Positions 31,449 to 42,300 of a stretch of 64,000 nt of DNA are shown in pieces (position 1 is the first letter of the stretch; the number at the start of each line of letters is the position of its first letter). The notes beneath the pieces are model-generated. The model ran no database searches, was not told the origin of the DNA, and was given only the letters and a program-made list of their open reading frames with translations. The translations under genes were made by a program, and so were the position numbers. The DNA is from Endotrypanum monterogeii (lineage: Eukaryota > Euglenozoa > Kinetoplastea > Trypanosomatida > Trypanosomatidae). The DNA lies in assembly GCA_000333855.2 (NCBI GenBank), contig CM007341.1, positions 279,414 to 343,413 on the forward strand, written 5' to 3'.

Positions 31449-33110
31449 ATGTCTTGGGCGTACACGGTACAAGTAGATGCGAACACGGGGCGTCGCCATT
31501 TTCTATACGTATGCCCCGTGACAGTGGAGGTGGTGGGTGCTTTGCCGGGTGGTTGTCGCATCGTGCCGGTGGCAACAGCCTTACGAGCGATGGACTCCAG
31601 CGTGCCGGTTGCCCTTCCCGGGACGCCGACACTTTTTAGTGAGCGCAGCGGCGTCAAGCAGTCAAAGAAGAAACTGTCAGCGCGGATGCCCACCCCGGAG
31701 GCGCCGAAGGAGTTGTCCTCGATGCCACAGACTTTTGAGGGTACAGACGATATGGCGGTTGCATCTTGCGGCATCAGCAGTTCCGATGGTGCCCCCGGGG
31801 AAGCCAAAAGGCTCCTTCTGCGGAGGGAGTGCCGCAGCACTGGGTCTGGGGACGCCAGATCCAGCGTTACTGCTCCCTTGGCGTTGGGCTTCACAGGTGC
31901 ACCAGACGAGGAGTGTGGGCATACGCCCGCAGTGAGTATCGTCGCACCACCCAAAGAGTTTCGGTCTCCACGCACCGCTGGTTTTCATCAGGCGTGTCCT
32001 TTGAATAGTCGGCGGCAGACATGTGTGACCGCCCAAAACGCAGAAACACTATCGACCCTCGATCATGGTGACCACAACGCTAACGACAGTGTCGCTGTGC
32101 ACATTCGCGGGTGTGCTGCTCCGCTGCACCCGGGCGGAGTGCGGGGGGCGAGGGTGGCGGCGCCTCTTTGCCCCTCGGACCCTCCTCTGGGGGTGCTCAC
32201 TGAAAATACCACGATGAAGGCTGGGCCACTCTCAGCCTCTTTTTCAAAAGCAAACATATCGCCCGTGGAGGTGAACGCAGCGCAGCTCCCAGTCTCTAAG
32301 ACAATGTTATCCAACATCGGTGATGGGGCGTCACACGATTTGCTGCACAGCCAAGCTGATACACAGGGGGTGTCGACGACGACGCCTGCACAGACAATCA
32401 GAGGTGTTGAGGGGAGAGTCTGGCGAGTGCGGGTGCCATCAAGCCCCGTGACCTCGGGAAGGAGTACCCTAGCACTGTCGTTTGGAAGGTCGCAGCAGCA
32501 GCAGCTCGTTATGGCAGCACCTCCCCAGTACATCTCTCTCCCTCGCTCCCTCGCTCTCCGGCCCCTGCGACAGCGAACTCGCTTCGTCGGACTCCTGTGG
32601 CGCCTGTGGGTTTCTCTGAAGGCTGCCGACCCGGCTCTGGCTCGTGTAGTTCTTGATCGTTGCGGTGGCGTGCCATCTCCTCTGACCTGGACGTTTGCGG
32701 AGGCCTTCGGGGACTGGGTGACACGTGCTGAACCTGCCTCCCGCAGAGACGCTGATAGAGCTGCCAAGGATGGTGCCTTAAGGGCGTCGTCGGATAAGAC
32801 GAGCACTGGTCTCCTGCGTCGCGGCAGCATCGTCACGGCCACCGTGGCAACGACAGTGCCTTCTTTGGATTGCGATGCGGCCCTCAAATCAACGAAGTTG
32901 GGTGGGTCGGCATCTCCCACAACACCTTCGCTCTCCTCACCACGCAAGTGGAAGCTCTATTACGTGGATGTCCTCACGGGCTGCGCCGTTCAGCTGTCCA
33001 CCGACGCAGATTGGGCTGTTGTGCGGCGCAAGGTGGGGGAAATGGGTGCCGTGTTGCCCTTTCTGCGCCTCTACCTGCTCTTGGAGGAGGCAGAATCAGT
33101 CGCGGGGTAG
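26172..33110 (+). CDS. Giant NEK-like serine/threonine protein kinase
   Basis: The protein has 2,312 residues. The kinase domain spans about 11-497: glycine loop GQGGFG (17-22), VAVK lysine K44, helix C glutamate E62, hinge TEYMDGGDL, catalytic loop HRDIKPSN (H341, R342, D343), DFG (D362), activation loop GTPFYLCPE (381-389) and RP near 485. All catalytic residues are present. The NEK affinity rests on the GTPFYLCPE segment and the hinge and is not certain. An insertion of about 175 Ser/Ala/Arg-rich residues (about 139-313) splits the domain after the hinge. The remaining 1,800 residues are mostly low complexity, including a Thr-Asp dipeptide repeat (1719-1759) coded by a hexanucleotide satellite. 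The last 55 residues (YYVDVLTG onward) resemble the second half of a PB1 domain, a protein-interaction module. The start follows a strong acceptor 32 bases upstream. Substrates are unknown. Confidence 0.92.
31326..31446 (+). repeat. In-frame hexanucleotide satellite coding Thr-Asp repeats
   Basis: About 20 units of ACCGAC (read in frame as Thr-Asp) with two units changed to ATCGAC (Ile-Asp) lie inside the kinase gene. The repeat is a multiple of three, so length changes keep the frame. On the other strand it reads as Ser-Val or Arg-Cys repeats, which creates long false ORFs there. Confidence 0.95.
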
Positions 33111-33910
33111 GCAGCGCAGGATGGGACAATCACCGATGCTACTCTCTCCACATCTCGACATTTGTGGGGAATGGGTGGGCTAAACGAATCTCCGTCTGAG
33201 TTTCTGTGTTTGTGTGAGAGCTTCACATCAAGAAAAAAACACCAGCTGATAGTCTGTGCGTGTGTGCGTGTGTGTAAGGTTCATGTAGGGTACTTCACCA
33301 CTGATCGAAAGATCTATTGAAGTGAGGTGGTAGTGGCGGTGGGGGCACAGACGCTGTAAGAGAGAGAGGTGGTGGAGAGAAAACAGTAGAATGCCGGAGG
33401 GCAGAGGAGGGAAGAGGGGCGGTACAGTTGATGCAAGACTGTGCATCTGTGCGCATAGGTGGGAGCACTCTGTAATCGCCACTCAATGGCCCTCCCCCAA
33501 TTGCCGAGTGCTCGCAAAGCCGAAAATTTTTTTTCCCTCTCCGTGCATATGTGCATGTGTATGTTTGTGTGTCCCCTCTTCTTCGCACCCCCCCCCCCTG
33601 GGACGTGGCTTTCCCGTGCTCATCTTGTTCTCGCACACTTCATCATTCCCTACCTCTTTTTTTTCCTTGTTTCCCCCCTTCGTCTCGCATCACCACCACC
33701 ACACGCTCACACTGTCTTGGTTGTATGCGCCGGACAACCTCCTTTTTAAAAATTGCAAACCGTATCATCACGCCAGACGTCGGCACCTCGTGGAGCTGCG
33801 TCGCTTACTCAGCTACTCCGATCCCCCCTCCCATTGAGGCATACAAAAACCTACAGGGATACACAGGCTCCCCTTCCCCCTCTTGCCCTCCCAGTCTTTT
33901 GGGCAGACAC
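33111..33910. other. Spacer between the kinase gene and the small membrane protein
   Basis: It contains a pyrimidine tract at 33640-33690 whose next AG is only at about 33773, and a second C-rich tract at 33870-33892 ending in AG, 18 bases before the preferred start. An ATG at 33725 is in frame with the next gene but lies before either acceptor. Confidence 0.6.
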
Positions 33911-34789
33911 ATGTGGCCGTTGTGGACATCATCGGTGCCACCGGTGCCGGAGGTGAGGTCAGGGATGTCCTCAACTGCGTCGTCGTCGTCGTTGTCATCC
34001 TCTTCGTCGCTCTCTGTCTTTTTTGTGTCACCGCAGTGGCGACTCATCTCGACCCTGTCGCGGAGGGCTTCCCATCAGCTCGCCAAGTGTCCCACACAGT
34101 ACATCTACGCGTCTGCGGCGACGGGACTCGTTCTCACAGTCGCAGGTGTTCTTCTTCGCTGCCACACGTTCCGCATGGGGCAGGACCATGGGGGAAGAGT
34201 GCAGCGAGGCTCTGGCCCATCGGTGCTGCCGCATACCACGTCCACCAACGGCGGCTGTGCTGTCGGTAAGTCGGTGGGTGTGGACGGGACGAGGGCGGAG
34301 CCAAGGCCGCATGAGGCATCGGATGGTGATGCCGATATTGAGTTTATCGACCCCGCGGAGAGTGCTTTCTCATCGTATTTGAACCGCATCCGAAGGCAAA
34401 AGGAAGCTCCTTTCCTGACTGCACTTGCTCACCTGGAGGCGGCGGCTGCGACGCTGGCGGAGGTACGGCAGATGCGTGACGATCGAGACAGCTCGATCAA
34501 AGGTGAGAGTGATCAAGGGCGTGGCTCCGATTCAAGCAAGGGAGACGCCACTCGTGCAGATGGTGGTTATAGTCGCGATAGTGGTGACGATGCCGAGGTC
34601 GCGGAGGCTGAAGCCAAGGTGCAGCGTCTTGCCGCCATCGCGGACGAGCTCCTGACGCAGTGGATCTGCAGCCTAGATGGTGTTCCAGTACGCCAGAGCG
34701 AAGCTCTCAAGCGTCGACGGAGAATGCTGGTGCAGGATGCAGCTGCCTTGGCGCGGCGCATTTCTCCGCATCTACCGCCTATGGAGTAG
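33911..34789 (+). CDS. Hypothetical membrane protein with helical C-terminus
   Basis: From the ATG at 33911 the protein has 292 residues. The frame is open to 33551, with further ATGs at 33725 and 33965. The choice of 33911 rests on acceptor AGs just upstream (near 33893), and 33965 is possible. Residues 18-40 are a Ser-rich run, 64-82 (YIYASAATGLVLTVAGVLL) form a single membrane segment, 83-145 are polar, and from 150 on there are two helical stretches (SYLNRIRRQKEAPFLTALAH and the Ala/Glu-rich section near the end) separated by a Ser/Asp/Gly-rich acidic linker. No family is recognised. A Ser/Arg-rich N-terminus before a membrane segment could suit a mitochondrial or glycosomal membrane protein, but this is a guess. 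Confidence 0.7.
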   Translation: MWPLWTSSVPPVPEVRSGMSSTASSSSLSSSSSLSVFFVSPQWRLISTLSRRASHQLAKCPTQYIYASAATGLVLTVAGVLLRCHTFRMGQDHGGRVQRGSGPSVLPHTTSTNGGCAVGKSVGVDGTRAEPRPHEASDGDADIEFIDPAESAFSSYLNRIRRQKEAPFLTALAHLEAAAATLAEVRQMRDDRDSSIKGESDQGRGSDSSKGDATRADGGYSRDSGDDAEVAEAEAKVQRLAAIADELLTQWICSLDGVPVRQSEALKRRRRMLVQDAAALARRISPHLPPME

Positions 34790-34936
34790 TGCGTCTTGCT
34801 TTACTGCAGCCGTTCCTTCTGTTTCTCCCCTCCCCCCTCCTCCTCCTCCTTCCCCTCCTCTCGTTGTCACAGAGGATGACCGAAGGACTTGATAGCGCCG
34901 AAATGAAAGACGATGTCGTGATGAATACAAGCGACA

Positions 34937-34981
<45 letters not shown>

Positions 34982-36155
34982 GTGTTTCCAGCGTGAAGGG
35001 AGGAAGGGAGGGAGAGGGTGTCGGGTGGAGGAGTTGAAAAAGTTTGCGTTGCCGCAGGAGATGTCGCACTCCATGGCGTAGATGTAGCTGTGTAGCCTTT
35101 ATTGACGTTAATTGTGTGTGCATGTGTGTAGGGTTTGTATGCTTATCGAGGCCGTCACACGACTGGTCTTTCACAGTTTCGGATGTCGAGACGTATCGCG
35201 GGTGTGGGGCGCGGGGCCGCCATCGAGTCCCCCGGCTGTATCCCACTCGCTCGTTCTTTTTCTCTCCCTCTTTCAATCTCGCTCACACCACATTTTTCAG
35301 TCGGCGTCACATATGCAGACACTCAGCGGCACGTGTGTCCGTAGAGGCCGTGGGAGGGGAGGGGGGCTTCAAGGGAGGTCAGCGGCTGTCTTGTGTGGGG
35401 TGGGGTGGATTTGGAAAAGAGGTTTACGAGAACAAACAAGGGCTAGGCCGAATGCACTGCAAAGGCGCATGCACATCGGTGCCATCCCTGTTGTCTCTTT
35501 TCTCCCTTTCTCGTTGCTATGTCCTGTATGTTTCAAGCTGGTCGCTCGGGCATCTGTGCGGGTGCGGCTATAAGTCGCGATGGTCTCTCACCCACACCAC
35601 ACACTCCCTTGCAAAAGAAAATCTCCTGCTCCAACCCGTTTTTGTTCCAAGGAGGGCACACGCGCGCGTGCACACAACGCTAGGATTCACGTGTGTGTAC
35701 ACGCGGTGGTTAGCGAACGTGCCTACCCCTACAAATATATCTCCTCTCTCTCTCTCTCTACAAATATATATTATATCCATCTGTGCGCGTGTGTATCTGA
35801 TCCCGTTTGTCGTGCCTTAATTTTTCTTCAGTCGTTCTTGCGTGCTTCAGCGCTGCTTCTCTCTCTTGCTGCCAGGCTCAGGTGTCATCTGCAGCGTGTA
35901 TTGGTCAATCATCTTTGAGTGACATCCGGTTATGCATTGAGCATGCCGACTGACATGAGAACACACTGTTCACACCACTTTTGGATTAACTTGCCTCATT
36001 AATATATATGTATATATATATATATATATTGTGCGTGTGCGTACATATATGTCTGCAGCATGTGAGCCCCATTCACGAAACGGTACAACGAAGTGAATAA
36101 GGGGCGTTTGGGTTATCGAATAGCTCCCCCCTTCGTCCTTTCCCATCACTCTAGG

Positions 36156-36196
<41 letters not shown>

Positions 36197-36356
36197 GCCG
36201 AGGTTGCAGTGGTGGTGAGTGTGGGGTGAGGGAAAGCCGCTCGGCGAAGTTGCAACTAACCACGCACGGTCGTCAGACCTGCGGACTCCATTTTTATTTT
36301 AAAAATTCGCCTTGTTTTTTTTTCAGCAGTCGTTAGATCTTGCGCTGCTTCCACTT
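34790..36356. other. Spacer, 1.6 kb
   Basis: It contains a TG run at 34937-34985 about 150 bases after the stop codon, a CT run near 35745-35760, a TA run (36001-36030), and a CA run (36160-36194) about 160 bases before the next start. Frames such as 35044-35820 have no ATG-based, non-repetitive support. Confidence 0.65.
36302..36326 (+). promoter_or_regulatory. Predicted trans-splice acceptor for the 2,567-residue protein gene
   Basis: A T-rich tract ends in CAG at 36324-36326, with another AG three bases on. The ATG at 36357 is the first after it. The apparent earlier opening at 36312 is a TTG and lies inside the tract. Confidence 0.7.
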
Positions 36357-39300
36357 ATGGGTGTCAACAGCAGCAGCAGCAGGCACTCGGTTTTGGACCT
36401 CGGCGCTGGTGACATCACTTGTCGCCAGAGCGGTTCCGTCGCACGGGCGAAAAGGCGATCAACATTGAAGCAATCATACCGCAGTCACAATGCTCCAGGG
36501 GTATCGGGTAATGCGCATACGGGTGAATCAACTCCTTGCACAACAGCTCTGCTCGTGGCTGTAGACGCCCTGTCGACTCGCAGGCAGCACAGGGACGGTG
36601 CGGAAGAGGACACAGCGTTATCAGGTACGGTGCAGAGCACCCGCCTCACCAGCCCCAATTGCTTAGCGCAGGAAAACAGACCACGCGTTGTACCATCGCC
36701 GATGATCATGAACATGAGGCCTTCATTAAGGGGTGCAGTTGCGGTTGCACCTATTGTCACCAACTCTCAGCGCTCCTCGTCTGGCAGCAACGACCGTTGC
36801 AGGGGTGTCCAAGAGGAGGCACATGTTGCGCTTGTGTACCAGCTCCCGCAGGAAAGAGAGGAGACGTGTGTCAGGGATGGCGCTGGGACCGGTATTTCAT
36901 ACGCTTGTTCCCATCACGGAGGCAACGACAACGTCGATGTGGTCACTCTTCAGAGCGGCTCTTTGACGGGGGTTGATCAAGCTCGCCCCCTTTTAGAGCA
37001 GCTGACCACTGACAGCTCTACGCTGTCGCTGTCGCATACAGCTCCGTTGCCCCTGAAGGATGTCTCCATTGTTGCAGAAGGGGAAGAGCCGGCGCCGGTT
37101 CTGGTCAGTGATCAAACGCTAGTGCCCGATTCTCTGAGGAGCGGGGGAGAGGGGTTAGATAATGTGGACGTGCGCATCGCCGCCCCCAAGAGCTTGCCAG
37201 TGAGCGATGCCGTGTTACCATTGACTTCCACCTCGAGGGGTGAGACGTTGCCCGGCTTACCGGGTGTTTCATTCTCACCGTCGACTAATGGAGCGCTACT
37301 CCCGTACCAGGTGTCCGGTTGTCGAGAGGCCTGCTTCACAGGTTCACGACAGTGTCTGCCGGTGGCAGTACACGCTGCCATACCTCAGTGGGCGGAGGGT
37401 CGCTTCGACGGAGACGTAGAGATCATTGCTGGCTGCTGTTGCCACAGTGAACGTATCCTTGTCTCGACGTTCAAGGCTCAGGGCACGTCTGAAAGCGGTC
37501 ACCACATCATTTGCGGCGATGAGGGTGTCTGGAGCCAGCCGTTGCGTGCAATACTTCACCGGAGGCTCCCATCAAGGCGTGGTCCTACGGCAGTGTCGCC
37601 GTTATCGCTGCCCGCTCGCCTCGACAGGAGTGAGGAAGAAAGCAGCGACTGCGTTGCGACTCTCAAGCTCACTTCTGAGGAGGGCCTGTGCTGCATAAAA
37701 GAAAGCGCAATGAGGGTGCTGAATAAAGAAGCTTCAGCCGCATCACACCCTCAGCGTTTGTCGCCGTCCGCGTCATCCTTGGCTGCTTCTGGAGTGTGCG
37801 GCATGCCGTGTGCATCTTCTATCGCATCGCCATGCTTCCATGTTGCCGCTGCCGCTGTGGCGTCGCCGACCTCGTCACTGGCAGCGCAGAGGGTTTTCGA
37901 CTCTCAGACCTTGCTTGTGGAGGAGTATGCTGCCGAGTGTACAACACTCGCCATGGGGGTCGGTAGCAGACACAATTCCACAAATGGCGTGAGGAGGGTT
38001 CACGATGCCGAGTGCGAGTCGGGGTCTGGGATCGACCGGGTGAAATGCGGCGACGAACAGCAGCCAAATATGCAACTCCCCCAAGAAGCAATACACCCTC
38101 GCAACCTGCTGTCACCAGCACAGATGTCACGCGAGGACAGTGAGACGGGGAGCAGTTCGATGACGTCGAGCGACACCAGCTCGCAATCTATTCTTGCGCC
38201 ACCGCCGTCAATTCATCTCTCGGATTTGCTGTGCAGCAGAGTACGGGCAACCGCGTCAGCCACCAGCAGCACAAGCACGCGCCTCAGCTACGGCTTGGAA
38301 GATGGTATCAGGGACGACGATGCATCACCGCGCGCTTTGAATACTCATCACTACCATCAGCGTCAGCTCCCACTGAAAGCACCCTGTGCGCCCGAAGCAG
38401 GTGTTGTGAATCTCTCTACCGTGACAAACACAACAACACGAATGTCGTCACAGTGGCCATTCGTGTGTTCTCTCGCAGCTACTGCATCAGCAGAGAGTGA
38501 CAGCTCAACTGCGACAACGTCGGTTGCATCTTCGGCAGCCGCTGTTCCTGCTGCACGCCCGAAAGGCCAACGCTGGGTGAGTCGGTCTGCTATTATCGCG
38601 GCCTGGAGTCGAATGACTGTGTGCGCTGAAGGTACAGTGAGCAGCAGTGGCGTGTTGAGGACGTCAGCAGTGCCACCGAACAGAGCCACTTCCCTCCATC
38701 GCGCGCAGGCGGCTGCCGTAGAGAAGGGAACAGCGGAGGGCTCTGCTCACAGTGCTCCATCCGCTGCTGTGCTGCCGGTGCGACGCGGTTGTGTTGCGGC
38801 GTACAGTGGCGCGCCGCCACTTGTTTTTCGACGATCATCAGAGGAGGTCCAACCCAGTGAGGCCGCCCGCAAGACAGTTTGTGCCTCGATTTTTCTCAGC
38901 ATCCAGGTAGACACACCCGTGAAAACTCGGTCTGCATCAGAGTCTGCATCCTTACCCGCCACGGATGGGATCAATGACAGTCCGCCGACAAGCTCAACTC
39001 AGGGCCCTCTGGGGGAGCCAGCGCCACGAGGGGAGGGAGCGGAGGTGCCCTTCACGGGCGGGTTGCTGCTGTCTCCGCGTGAGGTCCCTTTTGTCCTTGA
39101 CGCTCCCACCATTGATTCACCGGTTGCTGCCTCGCCATCTTTGTCTTCACCGCGGATCCGGGGCATCAACGCCAGCGTGTCGGCCCTGCACTCACCGCGC
39201 GAGAGGATGGTTGTCTCCACCGACTTCAGTGATTCAGATGGACAGGGTTCGTTGGGGAAGAAGCAGCACACACCGGCGCGCCCTTCGATGGCATCCGGTG

Positions 39301-42300
39301 AGGAGATCGCGTCGGAGACCGCAACAACCGTTGATGCCGATGAGGGGGATTGTATCCATGGAGAGGGCACTGCGGCGGGGGTGCCTCGCATGCGAAGAGG
39401 CTGTCAGCCGTGCCTCCGTGACCAGTTTCGGGTTCGTTCACTCGATACGTATTCACTCCGGCTGCACACCTCAGAGTTCGCGACCACACACACTACCGTG
39501 GGCGCCACAAGTGGTCTGACTGGACTGCTGCCGTCCCATACCCAGAACCAGCATTGCTGCCCCCATCTGGGGCGCGAGGCGCACGACTCTCCCTTCGCAT
39601 CGAGCCCGTGCTCCGAGGGCTCGTTTGGGATTCGGGCATTCTCACACAAGCGAAGCTCTGTTTCGATGAGAATGTGCGTTCCGGGCCGGGGGTCTCTGGA
39701 GAGAGAGGGCTCTGAGGCCCGAGTAAGGGAAGACAGCTTTGGAGGGGTCGACGCAAGACACACCCAAGATGCCGGGGCTGCGCGCGGTCCAAGGAATAGG
39801 GTTGGTAGTCATTTCTCGACGCTTTTCGCTGGGCGTGATGCATCACCCAATCACTACCGACGTATTTTGTTTGCACCATTTCGGACCCCGCAGAGCGAAA
39901 CGCTGACCTCCGACACAGTGGAAGCGTTGGTTCACGGCACCGGTGGACTAGAAGAAGCGCCTCTCGAGGGCTCGAGCCGATATCAGCCTCCCTGCCCGCC
40001 GGGGAGGCCGACACAGGCCCATGATATGTCATCCTCGTTTTCAGTGGCACGACTCATGCCCCGGCGTGAGGGGCGGCTTTCCCCCCCTACGCCGCGGTCG
40101 ACTTCGCAAGTGTCCCTGGATGCACTCCGAGATGAGGTACGTTGTGCCGTCACTCATTCCGTGTTGGCGCCGTGGAGTGAGGGAGGATTTGGTGCTCTCA
40201 ACATTCGCCCACCCACGCAAGGGTCACGCACGCTGCTTCATCAGCGACCACATCCCCCGCAATCAGCTTCACTGTTGCATGCGGCACTGCATCAGCGGCG
40301 TTATGCTTCCGATGTCGAAGGGAGTGTGCAGTGGCAGGAGGTGGGTCTGCACGCCAGTAGTACACAAACATCGCAAAATTTTGACTTCGCGCGAAACAAC
40401 GAAGAGACGGAGGCTGAGGGCAGCAGCAGGGATAATGCACGGCGGCGCACTCTTTGCCCGTGGATGGGTTCTGCAGGCGAGGATTCACACGATGAGAGCG
40501 ATGGGGTGTCTGGGTGGGGCATGGCGACGCCACGGATATGGCAGAGCGGGCGCGATGAGGATATCTCTTACGGCGACGATGACGGCGGATCGGAGGAGGA
40601 GGTCGGGAGCAATACGAGCGGGAGCGACGTAGTAGGTTGCAGCAGCGTTGTCTACTGCCGTGCCAATAGGCGCTGTATGGGGTCACTGCATTGTCACGAC
40701 CGGCGCCTTTTGCGGTCTTTGCCCTCAGCAAGCACGCTGTCGGCCACGCATCACCACCCATTGCCCTACAGGTCGTACCGTATGACCAACGTTTCTCGCG
40801 ATTCGGGCCCCTTCGTGGCAGCTGACGAGGACATGCCGCACTCTTGCATCTGCCCGTGTTCGATGAACGAGTGCCGTTCTTGTTTTTCCCCTCCCCGATA
40901 CGAGCCCCCGATGCCGTCCAACAGGAACACCTTCACTGCGTTTGTGCCTCTGGCGGATATTTCTCCTTCTCAGCTACTCTACCCCAGCGCGACGGGGCCT
41001 CCATGTGCTCAGGATGTGTATCTCCCCGGTCTATCTCCAGTGACACGAGGAGGCAAGGAGGGGGCGGCGGCGGTGAGAGGCGACAGTGACGCTGAAAATT
41101 CCACGGTATTGTGGGTGAACACACCAAACACCTCTGACACGCTCATCGTGAAGGACTGCGAGCCGGATGACGCCTCTCTCGCTATCAGCGCTAGCGCCGG
41201 GGAGGCCAGCACTCTGCTCATCAGCTCACCCCCTTCATCTCTGAGCATCTCTCCAACCCAACGCATCTCAAAGTCCACGACCTTTGCTCCTGCTGCAGTT
41301 CCCGCTGCCGCTCTCACTCAAACCCTGCAGAGTCCAGTACATTGGGCAGTGCGCAGGAGATCTGAGGTCTCCGGCAGCCTCTCCGGTGGCATACCTTGTA
41401 AGTCACGACCAGGCACGAAGGCATTGACAGGGTTGAGCCACCTTGTTGGTGCTGTGTCCGTCGCCTCCGGTGGGGACGGTAGCAGTGGAGACATGGACAG
41501 CGATGATGGCGCTGACGACTTGCCACTGCGGGTTGCGCTGCCGACACCCGCGTCGCTGCGAGCATCCTGGGGCTCGGATTCGATGGGCGTCGCTTGTGCA
41601 CCATTTTATGAGGGCGAGCGGCATATGTTCTCGGACGATAAGAGGCCGAAGCCTGACGTGCCGCTGCACACCATTCCTTGCCGCCACGACCACCACCACA
41701 ACCACGACCACGACCACACTCTGGGGGTCCCACTCGCTTCTCGCACGGCTGAGGACAACTTCGGTCAGGAGGCGGCTCAGGGTTCCGCATCACAGCTGCT
41801 CCTGGCAGAGCAGTGGTCAAAGCCGCAGCCGTGGTGGAACCAAAGTCGCCGCGTTGCCATGCCAAGGGTCAGCGGCACTGTAGCCATCGCTCGCAATCCA
41901 GGCAATAAAATTAATGGCAACCGCAGAGACTTTCTTTCCAGCCGACAGACTAAGAACGCGCTCGCCACGGTTTTGGGCGATCGCGTTGCATTCTCACCTT
42001 CTCGCCGTGGTACCATATCCGTTACCAGCTCGCCTTCGAGTGACATGTTGCACCTGGGCGGCAGGGCAGTGGTGACGGTGGAAGCTGGCACGAGTGGTGG
42101 TCGACTGCCCCTCACGTCGCAGTACTCCACCATAGTCACTAGCGATTGCGGCTCAAATGGCTCCAGGGAGAGCAGCAGCTGCGCCAACAGCGATGTCAGA
42201 GAATACACGGCCCGGGGTGGTGCTGCGGGTTCTGTAGTACACGACTCGCCGAGCGGCGAGATGGTCATCGGTCAGGTCTGCGCGTGCAGCGTGGAGGACC

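Noticed and set aside
30803..31975. Long minus-strand ORF (390 codons) inside the kinase gene, with Ser-Val repeats
   Set aside because: It is the reverse reading of the hexanucleotide satellite and the GC-rich coding frame; no ATG-led domain is seen and it overlaps a well-supported kinase gene on the other strand.
41683..41722. His/Asp-rich patch as a His tag-like artefact or metal transporter loop
   Set aside because: It lies inside a continuous 7.7-kb frame without membrane segments, so neither explanation fits; it is kept only as a possible metal-binding patch.
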